Assembly: GCA_003576695.1 (NCBI GenBank)
Contig: QOZQ01000001.1
Coordinates: 496,001-560,000, forward strand
Direction of reading: 5' to 3'
Length of the DNA: 64,000 nucleotides
Source: Taklimakanibacter lacteus
GTDB lineage: Bacteria; Pseudomonadota; Alphaproteobacteria; Rhizobiales; Aestuariivirgaceae
Positions within the stretch are counted from its first letter, which is position 1; every line of letters starts with the position of its first letter. Below the pieces are notes generated by a model that did not search any database, was not told the origin of the DNA, and worked only from the letters and a program-made list of their open reading frames with translations. This document shows, piece by piece, positions 1-7,945 of this stretch. The position numbers and the translations under genes were made by a program.

Positions 1-1701
1 GGTGATGACGACGCCATAATCGAGGCGCGCCCCTTCGAGCGAGACGAGGCCGTTCTTCACGTCCCATAAGACCTTGTCGACCGGTCGTTCATGCGGGTTG
101 CCGTAGCCGCCGCCGCCCGGATTCATATTGGTGATGGTCTCGCCCGGCTGGATGGTCTCGAGGATGTTCTTGCGCTCGACATCGACACGGCCTTTGCGCT
201 TGAGCTCGACGCGGCCGACCTTGGTGTCGATGAGCTCGGACTTGGCGCCCGCGGCCCCCATGGCCGGGATGCGCCGGCCTTCGCCGAAGCCGATGCACAT
301 CATGTCCTTGTAGAGCGGCTCGACCTCCCAGGCCGTGCCGGAGCCGCCGCGATATTTGCCCGCACCGCCGGAGTCGGTCATCAGCGAATAGCGGTGGATG
401 ACGATCGGATAGGAATATTCGAGCAGCTCGACATCGCCCGAGGTGAGCGCGCCGAAGCAGCATTCGGGACCGACCGCATGCCAGCCATCCTGCTTGGGCG
501 TGGCGCCGCCGCCGGAGATGATGGTGGCGAGCACCATGGTGACGAATTCCTCGCCGCTCTTGCCGTTGCGCCCGGCGATGTTGAGGCCATTGGCATGGCC
601 CCAGGAGGCGGCGACCTTGGACGGCATCGCCTTCTCGAAGGCGAGCCTCACCGCATCGGTCAGCGTCTCCATCGGCGTCGTCGTGCAGTTCATATGCGGC
701 GCCGGCTCGACCGCGTTGCACAGCGTTCCTTTCGGCCCGAAATCGACCGTAACGCAGCGATAGAGGCCTTCATTGTAGGGCGGCGGCAAAGCCGCGAACA
801 TCATCAGGCCCAGATAGACGCCCGAATGTGAATTGCCCTCATAGGAATTGATGAAATAGGGAACCTGCGGCGGGCTCTTTATCGCGATGTGGCAGGTGTC
901 GCTCTTGATCGTCACCGTCGCTGTGATCTCGAAATCGCCGAGGCCGTGGCCGGCATCCTCGAGGATGGCGGTGCCGCTATAGGTGCCGTCCGGCACCGAC
1001 TTGATGAGCGAGCGCATATGGCGGTCGGCCATGTCGAGCAATTCATCGATGCAGGCATCGACGGTCGAAGCGCCATATTTGTCTATCATGGCGAGCAGGT
1101 TGCGCTCGCCCACCTGGCAGGCGCCAATGAGCGCGTTGAAGTCGCCTTCCTGGTCGCGCCTTGCCCGCATATTGGTCAGGATCATGTTGAGGACATCGTG
1201 GCGCGGCTTGCCCTTGTCCCAGATCTTCACCGGTGGGATGCGCAGGCACTCGGCATAGATCTCCTTGGCATTGGGATTGTAGCCGGCCGGCACCGGGCCG
1301 CCGATATCGGTCAGATGGCCCTTGCATACGGTCCAGTAGACGAGCTTGCCCTTGTGGAAGACCGGCTTGTACATGCAGGTGTCGATGGCATGGCTGCCGC
1401 CGAAGGCGGGATCGTTATGCAGGATGAGATCGCCGTCGTGGATGTCGTCGCCGAAATATCGGGCGACCGCCTTCATGGCGGGGATGAGGGAGCCCAGATG
1501 GATGGGGATATCCTGGCCCTGCAGGATCATCTCGGGGCGCGCGTTGAACAGCGCCGTCGAATAATCATGCGCCAGGTTGAAGACCGACGAGCGGGCGGTC
1601 TTTTCGAGGGTCAGCGTCATCTCGCGCTGCGTCGTCTCGAGCACGCCGCGCACGACGGAGAGAGTGATCGGATCGACTTTGGGTTTGCGCTTCGGCTTCA
1701 T
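1..1701 (-). CDS. hyuB: Hydantoinase B / oxoprolinase subunit family protein (3'-truncated by window edge)
   Basis: An open frame of 567 codons runs from an ATG at 1701 to the left edge without a stop. The start is preceded by a GAGGA ribosome-binding site. The N-terminus (MKPKRKPKVDPITLSVVRG) and later segments such as LILHNDPAFGGSHAIDT, GHLTDIGGPVPAGYN and the glycine-rich SDSGGAGKYRGGSG region are characteristic of the HyuB family (N-methylhydantoinase B / 5-oxoprolinase B domain). These cytosolic enzymes hydrolyse cyclic imides or 5-oxoproline in ATP-dependent complexes with HyuA. No HyuA partner is visible; it may lie beyond the left edge. The 5-oxoprolinase operon nearby fits a lactam or imide catabolic theme, but the exact substrate cannot be told. 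Family assignment is firm, substrate is not. Confidence 0.9.
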   Translation of the reverse strand, partial: MKPKRKPKVDPITLSVVRGVLETTQREMTLTLEKTARSSVFNLAHDYSTALFNARPEMILQGQDIPIHLGSLIPAMKAVARYFGDDIHDGDLILHNDPAFGGSHAIDTCMYKPVFHKGKLVYWTVCKGHLTDIGGPVPAGYNPNAKEIYAECLRIPPVKIWDKGKPRHDVLNMILTNMRARRDQEGDFNALIGACQVGERNLLAMIDKYGASTVDACIDELLDMADRHMRSLIKSVPDGTYSGTAILEDAGHGLGDFEITATVTIKSDTCHIAIKSPPQVPYFINSYEGNSHSGVYLGLMMFAALPPPYNEGLYRCVTVDFGPKGTLCNAVEPAPHMNCTTTPMETLTDAVRLAFEKAMPSKVAASWGHANGLNIAGRNGKSGEEFVTMVLATIISGGGATPKQDGWHAVGPECCFGALTSGDVELLEYSYPIVIHRYSLMTDSGGAGKYRGGSGTAWEVEPLYKDMMCIGFGEGRRIPAMGAAGAKSELIDTKVGRVELKRKGRVDVERKNILETIQPGETITNMNPGGGGYGNPHERPVDKVLWDVKNGLVSLEGARLDYGVVIT

Positions 1702-1943
1702 GTGGTCCTCGCTCGTCGCTCGACCATGCCGAAAGCCAAAAATATGCCGCTGCTGGCCGGCGGCTGCTTTCCCTCCCTCGGCATGGCGTCTTTCGCACCA
1801 TTGCTAAGGGTGAGGCTTAAGTCCGATCGCGCCCCAAGTCTTTGCTGCGGGTGAATCCGGTTTTGATTTCCCGCGCACAGGCTGCGGTTTCCATTGCGCC
1901 CGGGCCCGCGCCGCCGTAACATTTTCCGCATGCGGAGCAGGTC

Positions 1944-2912
1944 ATGAAAACGCGCATTTCGACCAACGCCGTGGCGGCCAATGACCGCAGCCGGCACTGG
2001 CATGAGACCATCGCCCGGGCCTATTTCCCGCTCGACCTCGCCTTCCGCGAGCCCGACCGCTTCTCGGGCGAGATCACCGACTGGCATCTGGGCGGGGTTT
2101 CCCTGTCGCGCCTGACCTCCGAGGCGCTGCGCTACCGCCGCCTGCCGCATCATTTCCGCCAGGAGCGCGACGAGCATTTCCTGGTGACGGTCCCGGCGCG
2201 CACCGAGATCTTCTTCTCGCAATGCGGCAAGGACGTCCATTGCGCGCCGGGCAGCTTCATCCTCGAGCGCAGCCACGAGCCCTACGAATTCAGCCATGAC
2301 GAGGCGGCCGATCTCTGGGTCATGAAGGTCGAGGCCAAGGCGCTTTCGGGGCGCATCCGCGGTCCCGACCGGTTCTGCTCGCTGCAGTTCGACGCCGCCA
2401 ATGGCGCCGGCGGCTTCTTCGCCGACATGCTGCATCTGATCCCGGACCGCTTCGAGGAGATGAACAGCGAAATGCGCCAGATGGTGGGCCAGCAGCTCAT
2501 CGACCTCCTGGTCCTGGCGCTCAAGGCCGATGAGCGCACGCTCACTTCCGGCAGCTCGACCATGCGGGCGGCGCATCTCACCCGCATCGAGGCCTTCGTG
2601 CGCAACAACCTGCGCAACCCGGCGCTCGATCCCGATCTCATCGCGCGCAATTGCGGCATTTCGATCCGCTATCTGCACGAGCTCTTCCGCGACACCAACC
2701 AGACGCTCGGCGCCTGGATCCGCGACCAGAGGCTCGATGCCTGCCGCGCCGCGCTCGGCGACCGCAGCATCACCCGCAGCGTCGGCGAGATCGCCTATCA
2801 CTGGGGCTTCGGCGACCAGGCTCAGTTCTCGCGCGCGTTCAAGGCTCGTTACGGCATGTCGCCCAAAGAGTTCCGCGACGAGGCCCGCCGCACAACGCGC
2901 CTCGACGCTTAG
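1944..2912 (+). CDS. AraC family transcriptional regulator
   Basis: This 322-residue protein has an N-terminal ligand-sensing region of the AraC_binding_2 type (roughly residues 20-190, with motifs such as HFLVTVPAR and ERSHEPYEF) and a C-terminal double helix-turn-helix (about 215-318). The second helix-turn-helix is clear in the segments EIAYHWGFGDQAQFSRAFK and YGMSPKEFR. The ATG is preceded by GGAG at a normal distance. It is divergent from the hyuB-like gene, 242 bp away, so it may control that gene; this is inference from position. The effector is unknown. Confidence 0.9.
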   Translation: MKTRISTNAVAANDRSRHWHETIARAYFPLDLAFREPDRFSGEITDWHLGGVSLSRLTSEALRYRRLPHHFRQERDEHFLVTVPARTEIFFSQCGKDVHCAPGSFILERSHEPYEFSHDEAADLWVMKVEAKALSGRIRGPDRFCSLQFDAANGAGGFFADMLHLIPDRFEEMNSEMRQMVGQQLIDLLVLALKADERTLTSGSSTMRAAHLTRIEAFVRNNLRNPALDPDLIARNCGISIRYLHELFRDTNQTLGAWIRDQRLDACRAALGDRSITRSVGEIAYHWGFGDQAQFSRAFKARYGMSPKEFRDEARRTTRLDA

Positions 2913-2977
2913 CCTTTTCGTAGGAATATGAGTCAGTGGCGAAGATGACCACTGACGGTTTCGTACTCTCCCATCAT

Positions 2978-3083
2978 CCGTCATCCCGGCGAAAGCCGGG
3001 ACCCCCTGAATAAGGGCAGCGCGGGAAGCCCTGCTCAGATGGAAATAACTTAATGGGCCCCGGCTTTCGCCGGGGTGACGGAG
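2978..3083. repeat. Paired palindromic intergenic repeat, family 1
   Basis: Two inverted copies of an element containing TCATCCCGGCGAAAGCCGGG lie about 50 bp apart, between the convergent ends of the AraC gene and pxpC. The same paired element recurs at 5022-5126 and 52351-52454. Elements of this form are common in Hyphomicrobiales intergenic DNA. The long inverted pair could fold into a large hairpin and limit read-through between the convergent genes; that role is inference. Confidence 0.85.
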
Positions 3084-3135
3084 GTGGTGGGCAGTGCGAT
3101 GATTTCGCATATAACCGGTCTTCTGCCTCGCCTGA

Positions 3136-4104
3136 TCAGGACAATGATGCCCTGACCTTGTGAAGATGTGCTTCGCGCTCTTCGCGCGCTTTCAGAGCTC
3201 CCTCGAGATCGACGCTCACGAATCTCGCCGGCGTATGTGGCTGCAACTGGCCGATCAGATCCATGTCGGCCGAGATCACGGTGCCGACCATGAAATAGCC
3301 GCCGCCCGACACCGCATCGCGATGCAGCACGATCGGCTCGGTGCCGCCCGGCACCTGGATCGAGCCGTAAGGATAGCAGGCATCGACGATGTTGGAGGGA
3401 TCGGAGCCGGCGCCGAAAGGAGGCGTGCGCGGCACGAATTCGAGCGGCCGCCCGCCCTTGAAGCGATAGCCGATGCGGTCGGCTTCCGGCGCCACTTTCC
3501 AGATGTCCTCGAAGAAGTGCTTGCCGGCGGTCTCGGTGATGCGGTGCCAGTAGAGGCCGGGCACCATGCGCAGCTCGGCCGGATTGCCGTTCACGCGCCT
3601 GAGATTGGCCGGAATGCTGCGGCCTTCCTTCACGCTCTTGCCCGAGCCCACCGGCAATTCATCGCCGGCTTCGAGCTTCCTTCCCTTGAAGCCGCCGAGC
3701 GCGCCCAGCGTATAGGTCGAACGTGAGCCGAGCACCACCGGCACGTCGATGCCGCCCGAGATGGCGATATAGGCGCGGGCACCCTTCTTGAGAAACTCGA
3801 AAGAAAGCACCTGGCCCTTCTTCACCGCGAAGGACGTCCAGGTCTCGCGCGCGGCGCCGTCGACTTTCGGCGGCAACTCGGCGCCGGTGACGGCAACCAT
3901 TGCATCAGCGGTGAATTCGAGCTCAGGCCCCATGAACACCGCTTCAAGGACGGCCGCCCCTTCGTCATTGCCGACCAGCATGTTGGCGGCGCGCGTCGCC
4001 AGCCGGTCCATGCCGCCCGAGAGCGGGATGCCGATATTGTAATAGCCGGGCCGGCCCAGATCCTGCACGGTGGTGGAGAGTCCGGGCTTCAACACCTTAA
4101 CCAT
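3136..4104 (-). CDS. pxpC: 5-oxoprolinase subunit C (biotin-dependent carboxyltransferase-like, KipA family)
   Basis: The 322-residue product starts MVKVLKPGLSTTVQDLGRPG, the standard opening of the allophanate hydrolase subunit 2 / KipA / PxpC family. Later family segments such as GIPLSGGMDRLATRAAN and ISGGIDVPVVLGSRST are present. With PxpA and PxpB it forms the cytosolic ATP-dependent 5-oxoprolinase that opens 5-oxoproline to glutamate. The ATG at 4104 is used because it matches the family start and overlaps the stop of pxpB by 8 bp, typical translational coupling. It is the last gene of a minus-strand operon beginning at pxpA. Confidence 0.93.
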   Translation of the reverse strand: MVKVLKPGLSTTVQDLGRPGYYNIGIPLSGGMDRLATRAANMLVGNDEGAAVLEAVFMGPELEFTADAMVAVTGAELPPKVDGAARETWTSFAVKKGQVLSFEFLKKGARAYIAISGGIDVPVVLGSRSTYTLGALGGFKGRKLEAGDELPVGSGKSVKEGRSIPANLRRVNGNPAELRMVPGLYWHRITETAGKHFFEDIWKVAPEADRIGYRFKGGRPLEFVPRTPPFGAGSDPSNIVDACYPYGSIQVPGGTEPIVLHRDAVSGGGYFMVGTVISADMDLIGQLQPHTPARFVSVDLEGALKAREEREAHLHKVRASLS

Positions 4105-4969
4105 GGAGCACCTCATTGAGCTTGCGGTTGCAGGCGTCGATATCCTTGTGGAACTCGTCCAGCGAGAAAGTGACGTTCTTCATCAGCGGCGTGAACTTGC
4201 CCGCGTCGACATCGGCCACCGTCGCATCATACTGGGTGCGGTCGATCGGCTTCCATTTGACGATGTCGCCCGGCTTGAACAGGCACATGAAGTCGCGCAG
4301 GTAACTGATCTTCTGGTTGGGATCGTAGATCGGCATCGGCGTGATGCCGAACATCTGATAGCCGCCGGCACCCCTCACCGAATAGATGCAGCCAAAGCAG
4401 CCGCCATGGCCGACGGTGAGCTTCGGCGTGTCGGTGCGCGGTCGCAGATATTTGGGCGCCTCGATCTGGCGCTTGCGCTCAACCATCTGATAGAGGAAGG
4501 GAAGGCCGGCGACGAAGCCCACCATGGAGACGAACCAGGGCGAGCTCGAATGCGCCTTGATGAAGCCGTCCGGCCCATCGAGATTGTTGATGCGCGCCGC
4601 ATATTCGATGTCGGTCGATTTCGGATCCTGGTGGCGCTCGCGGAAGCGCATCAGCGTCTCATGCGTCCAGGGATCGTTGTAATAGACCGGGATCTCGATG
4701 ATGCGCGTCTTGATGACGGGCTCGGCCTTCTCGGCGACATTTTCGAGCTTCTTCAGCTCAGCCAGCATGTCGGCGGGCTTGATCACATCGGGATCGAACT
4801 TGATCTGCATCGAGGCATTGGCCGGGCAGATCTCAGTGACGCCCTTGATCTTGGCGTCCCGCACCGCATTGGTGATGAACAGGGCCTTGAAGAAGGCCTC
4901 GAGCGACATCTCCTCGTCCATCTCGACGAAGATATGCTCGTCGCCGCCATAGGAATACCGGGTCTTCAT
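4097..4969 (-). CDS. pxpB: 5-oxoprolinase subunit B (KipI / allophanate hydrolase subunit 1 family)
   Basis: This 290-residue protein contains the PxpB/KipI carboxyltransferase-like domain in its C-terminal two thirds (IIEIPVYYNDPWT, FVAGLPFLYQM, the region around VGHGGCFGCIYSVRGAGGYQ). The N-terminal 90 residues (YGGDEHIFVEMDEEMSLEAF) form an extra segment not found in the short Bacillus-type proteins. The ATG at 4969 follows a GGAGG site. The protein partners PxpC and PxpA in 5-oxoproline hydrolysis. Assignment to the family is strong; the function of the N-terminal extension is unknown. Confidence 0.9.
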   Translation of the reverse strand: MKTRYSYGGDEHIFVEMDEEMSLEAFFKALFITNAVRDAKIKGVTEICPANASMQIKFDPDVIKPADMLAELKKLENVAEKAEPVIKTRIIEIPVYYNDPWTHETLMRFRERHQDPKSTDIEYAARINNLDGPDGFIKAHSSSPWFVSMVGFVAGLPFLYQMVERKRQIEAPKYLRPRTDTPKLTVGHGGCFGCIYSVRGAGGYQMFGITPMPIYDPNQKISYLRDFMCLFKPGDIVKWKPIDRTQYDATVADVDAGKFTPLMKNVTFSLDEFHKDIDACNRKLNEVLHG

Positions 4970-5021
4970 GGACGCGCCACCTCCCTCATTTTTTGTCATC
5001 CTGGCGAAAGCCAAACATTTT

Positions 5022-5126
5022 CCGTCATCCCGGCGAAAGCCGGGATCCCTTAAATTCCATCAGAGCACGCCGCGCCGCCCGGATTGCGTCCATTGAATGG
5101 ATCCCGGCTTTCGCCGGGATGACGGT
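5022..5126. repeat. Paired palindromic intergenic repeat, family 1
   Basis: A second inverted pair of the CCGTCATCCCGGCGAAAGC element, with a degenerate solo copy at about 4996-5012. It sits inside the pxp operon, between biotin carboxylase and pxpB, so it is presumably transcribed and could form a stem in the mRNA. Confidence 0.85.
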
Positions 5127-5143
5127 CGTGGTGAGTGCGTCCG

Positions 5144-6508
5144 TCATTGGCTCAATCTCGTCGCGTTGGCTTCAAGCCAGGGCTCCAGCCAGCGTGTATG
5201 GAATTGCCCCTTGCGCACCTCGCCGTCCTCGGCAAGGAGCAGATGCAAGGGCTTCGTCGTCTTGAGGCCGCCAATATCGAGCTCATGCAAAGCGCGCTTC
5301 ATGCGCGCGATCGCCTGTTCGCGGGTTTCGTCCCAGACGATGAGCTTGCCGAGAAGCGAGTCATAGAAGGGCGGCACCTGATAGCCGTCATAGAGCATGG
5401 TGTCGAAACGCGTGCCGGGGCCGCCGGGCACGCGCAGCCCCGAGACCGATCCCGGGAAGGGCATGAAGTTCTTCGCCGGGTCCTCGGCATTGATGCGCAC
5501 TTCGATCGCATGGCCCTGGCGCCTTATGTCCTTCTGCTGGTGGCGCAGCCTGGCGCCGCCGGCGATCAGGATCATCTCGCGCACGAGGTCGAGGCCGGTG
5601 ATGAATTCGGTCACCGGATGCTCGACCTGGATGCGGGTGTTCATCTCGATGAAATAGAAGTCGTGGCTTTCATCGTCATAGAGATATTCGATGGTGCCGG
5701 CGCCCTTGTAGTGGACCGCTTCGGCCAGCGCCACGGCAGAGGCGCAGAGCTTCCGGCGCACCTCCTCAGGCAGCGCGGGCGAGGGGGCCTCTTCCCATAA
5801 TTTCTGGCGGCGGCGCTGCAGCGAGCATTCACGCTCGAAGCAATGGATAGCGCGCTCGCCGTCGCCCAGCACCTGCACTTCTATATGGCGGGCTCTGGCG
5901 ATGACTTTCTCTATATAGAGACCGCCATCGCCAAAAGCCGCCTGGGCTTCCGCCTGCGCTTGCGGCAGGAATTGCTCGAATTCCTCACGCGTATTCGCAA
6001 TGCGGATGCCGCGTCCGCCACCCCCGGCCGCGGCCTTGATCATGATCGGAAAGCCGATGCGTTCGGCGATCTGCGCCGCCTCGCTCAGGTCGGCGATGCG
6101 CCCGCCCGAGCCCGGCACGACGGGCACGCCCGCCTTCTCGGCGGCGCTGCGGGCGGAGACCTTGTCGCCCATGGTGCGGATGGCATCTCCGCTCGGGCCG
6201 ACGAAGATCATGCCGGCGGCAACGACGGCATCGGCAAAAGCGGCATTCTCGGCCAGGAAGCCATAGCCCGGATGGATGGCATCGGCCTTGGCCGCCCTGG
6301 CGGCATCGATGATGGCCTGAATGTTGAGATAGGACTTCGCCGCATGCGGCGGGCCGATATCGACCGCCTCATCCGCCATCCTGACGGCCAGCGATGTGGC
6401 ATCGGCGGCGCTGTGCGCCTGGATGGCGCGGATCCCCAATTCCCGCGCCGCCCTGATGATGCGCACCGCGATCTCGCCCCGATTGGCGATGAAGAGGGAC
6501 TTCAGCAT
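5144..6508 (-). CDS. Biotin carboxylase subunit (AccC-like) of the oxoprolinase operon
   Basis: The 454-residue product has full biotin carboxylase length. It shows the N-terminal signature MLKSLFIANRGEIAVRIIRA, the glycine-rich ATP-grasp loop (IKAAAGGGGRGIRI), the FERECSLQRRRQKLWEEAPSP block and the catalytic EMNTRIQVEHPVTE motif. It would use ATP and bicarbonate to carboxylate biotin on the carrier protein encoded just upstream at 6705-6941. The ATG at 6508 was chosen because the family begins there; the open frame upstream runs through a dispersed palindromic repeat. Its operon position suggests a dedicated role with PxpABC rather than housekeeping acetyl-CoA carboxylase, but this is inference. 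Confidence 0.92.
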   Translation of the reverse strand: MLKSLFIANRGEIAVRIIRAARELGIRAIQAHSAADATSLAVRMADEAVDIGPPHAAKSYLNIQAIIDAARAAKADAIHPGYGFLAENAAFADAVVAAGMIFVGPSGDAIRTMGDKVSARSAAEKAGVPVVPGSGGRIADLSEAAQIAERIGFPIMIKAAAGGGGRGIRIANTREEFEQFLPQAQAEAQAAFGDGGLYIEKVIARARHIEVQVLGDGERAIHCFERECSLQRRRQKLWEEAPSPALPEEVRRKLCASAVALAEAVHYKGAGTIEYLYDDESHDFYFIEMNTRIQVEHPVTEFITGLDLVREMILIAGGARLRHQQKDIRRQGHAIEVRINAEDPAKNFMPFPGSVSGLRVPGGPGTRFDTMLYDGYQVPPFYDSLLGKLIVWDETREQAIARMKRALHELDIGGLKTTKPLHLLLAEDGEVRKGQFHTRWLEPWLEANATRLSQ

Positions 6509-6523
6509 GCGAGAGACCTGACA

Positions 6524-6675
6524 CCCTCGCCCCGCTTCAGCGGGGAGAGGGTAGGGACCCGCCGCGAAGCGGCGGGAGGGGTGAGGGGTCTGTTTAAGTT
6601 CTGCACCAGGCCCCTCATCCTCCCCATTGCTCCGCAATGGGTCCCCTCCTTCTCCCCGCTGAAGCGGGGAGAAGG
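6524..6675. repeat. Dispersed inverted repeat, family 3 (CGCCCCGCTTCAGCGGGG type)
   Basis: A roughly 150-bp element bounded by inverted copies of CCCCGCTTCAGCGGGGAGA fills the gap between the biotin carrier and biotin carboxylase genes. A related copy lies at 55494-55645, just upstream of another biotin carboxylase-type gene. It is non-coding and highly structured. Confidence 0.85.
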
Positions 6676-6704
6676 TAACATGGCGAGGGGAGAGCGATTC
6701 ATCA

Positions 6705-6941
6705 TCACGCGATTTCCGCCAGCGGCTGGCCGGCCATCACCGGCTCCTCATTGTCGGCGAGGAATTTCACGATCTTGCCGGCGGTCTCGGCCTTCACCTC
6801 GTTGAAGGACTTCATCACCTCGATAAGGCCGATGACATCGCCGATTGCCACCTCGTCGCCCTCATTCTTATATGCGGGCTTGTCGGGGGCGGGCCGGCGA
6901 TAGAAGGTTCCGGGAAGGGGTGAGAGAAGCTCTTTGGGCAT
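6705..6941 (-). CDS. Biotin carboxyl carrier protein (stand-alone biotinyl domain)
   Basis: This short protein (78 residues from the ATG at 6941) is almost entirely a biotinyl/lipoyl domain. It begins MPKELLSPLPGTFYRRPAP and carries the acceptor lysine in the context IGLIEVMKSFNEVKAE; the usual AMKM is replaced by VMKS. It would carry carboxybiotin between the adjacent biotin carboxylase and an acceptor, plausibly the PxpBC carboxyltransferase-like subunits. It is 17 bp downstream of pxpA in the same operon. It lacks the long N-terminal region of AccB, consistent with a dedicated carrier. Confidence 0.88.
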   Translation of the reverse strand: MPKELLSPLPGTFYRRPAPDKPAYKNEGDEVAIGDVIGLIEVMKSFNEVKAETAGKIVKFLADNEEPVMAGQPLAEIA

Positions 6942-6958
6942 GGTCGTTCTTTCGTTGA

Positions 6959-7687
6959 TCAGGCGGCATCGAGATAGGGGCTCACCGCCTTGCGCACGGC
7001 GGCGGCGATGGCGACGGCATTGGGCGTGTCGGAATGGATGCAGATGGTGGCGGAGCCCACCGTGATGTCCTTGCCGCCGACGCTCTTCACCTTGCTCTCC
7101 TTGATGGCGCGCACGCATTTGGCGGCGGCCTCGTCGGGATCCTTGGCCTCGTGCTCGCGGGTGATGATCAGGCTGCCATCGTCGCGATAGTCGAGATCGG
7201 CGTAGAATTCGGGAATGAATGTGTGGCCGCGCGCCGTGTAGACCTTTTCATGCAGCGTGTTGACCATGCCGAAGAGCGGCACCTTGAAGATGTCGGCGGC
7301 ATCGCAGACGGCATGCGCGATGTCCTCCATGCGCGCCGCCATGCCATAGAGCGAGCCATGCGGCTTGATGTGGTTGAGCGGCATGCTGGCGGCGGCAAGG
7401 AAGCCCTTCAGCGCGCCGATCTGGTAGATCAGGCAATTGGTCAGCTCCTCGCGCGAGATCTTCATCTCGCGGCGCCCGAAGCCCTGGAGGTCGGGCAGCG
7501 AAGGATGCGCCCCCACCTTGACGCCATGCTGCTTGGCGAGCTCGACGGTGCTGCGCATATGGTTGAAGTCGGAGCCATGGAAGCCGCAGGCCACATTGGC
7601 GACGTCGATCAAGGGCATCAGGCCCTCATCGTCGCCCATCTTATAGAGGCCGAACGCCTCTCCCATGTCACAGTTTATGGCTGTCAC
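6959..7687 (-). CDS. pxpA: 5-oxoprolinase subunit A (LamB/YcsF family)
   Basis: The 242-residue protein matches the LamB/YcsF family along its full length: NCDMGEAFG at the N-terminus, VACGFHGSDF, GAHPSLPDLQGFGRR, HIKPHGSLYG and ATICIHSDTPNA. PxpA is the metal-binding-type subunit of the ATP-dependent 5-oxoprolinase. The likely start is GTG at 7687, placed just after a strong GGGAGGAGA site. It is the first gene of the operon pxpA, biotin carrier, biotin carboxylase, pxpB, pxpC. A 48-bp element shared with two other loci lies 73 bp upstream and probably controls the operon. Confidence 0.95.
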   Translation of the reverse strand: MTAINCDMGEAFGLYKMGDDEGLMPLIDVANVACGFHGSDFNHMRSTVELAKQHGVKVGAHPSLPDLQGFGRREMKISREELTNCLIYQIGALKGFLAAASMPLNHIKPHGSLYGMAARMEDIAHAVCDAADIFKVPLFGMVNTLHEKVYTARGHTFIPEFYADLDYRDDGSLIITREHEAKDPDEAAAKCVRAIKESKVKSVGGKDITVGSATICIHSDTPNAVAIAAAVRKAVSPYLDAA

Positions 7688-7759
7688 CCTGTCTCCTCCC
7701 GGTTGTCACGGTCTGGTGCCGCGCTTGTGGTCCATCCAAATATTGCGTTGCACAAGCCA

Positions 7760-7807
7760 TATTGTAAAATCGGAAAATCTGCGTCTGTGTATTTGAAAAA
7801 CAGATAG
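7760..7807 (-). promoter_or_regulatory. 48-bp shared element, copy A (putative LysR-regulated promoter of pxp operon)
   Basis: Read on the plus strand it begins TATTGTAAAATCGGAAAA and ends GAAAAACAGATAG. It matches the copy at 10458-10505 at 40 of 48 positions without gaps, and a third copy at 17977-18024 in front of a LysR gene. On the minus strand, toward pxpA, it contains a TACAAT hexamer suitable as a -10 box with a poor -35, as expected for an activated promoter. The regulator assignment is inference. Confidence 0.7.
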
Positions 7808-7817
7808 GTGCGTTTTA

Positions 7818-7945
7818 CCCTCCCCTTGTGGGGAGGGTCGACGCGCAGCGGCGGGGTGGGGGTCGGGTGGTCTTTCCGCTGAAATATAAAGTGCTGTGAG
7901 ACCACCCGACCCCCACCCCTAACCCCTCCCCGCAAGGGGGAGGGG
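7818..7945. repeat. Dispersed inverted repeat, family 2 (GGGTGGGGGTCGGGTGGT type)
   Basis: Outer arms CCCTCCCCTTGTGGGGAGGG and CCTCCCCGCAAGGGGGAGGG and inner arms GGGTGGGGGTCGGGTGGT and its complement form a nested hairpin. A close relative lies at 53698-53832. The right arm overlaps the last codons of the molybdopterin hydroxylase gene, so the protein's final residues are encoded by the repeat. Confidence 0.85.

Noticed and set aside
91-1854. Plus-strand open frames opposite the hyuB-like gene.
   Set aside because: The minus-strand frame is a full match to HyuB; the opposite frames have no recognisable content.
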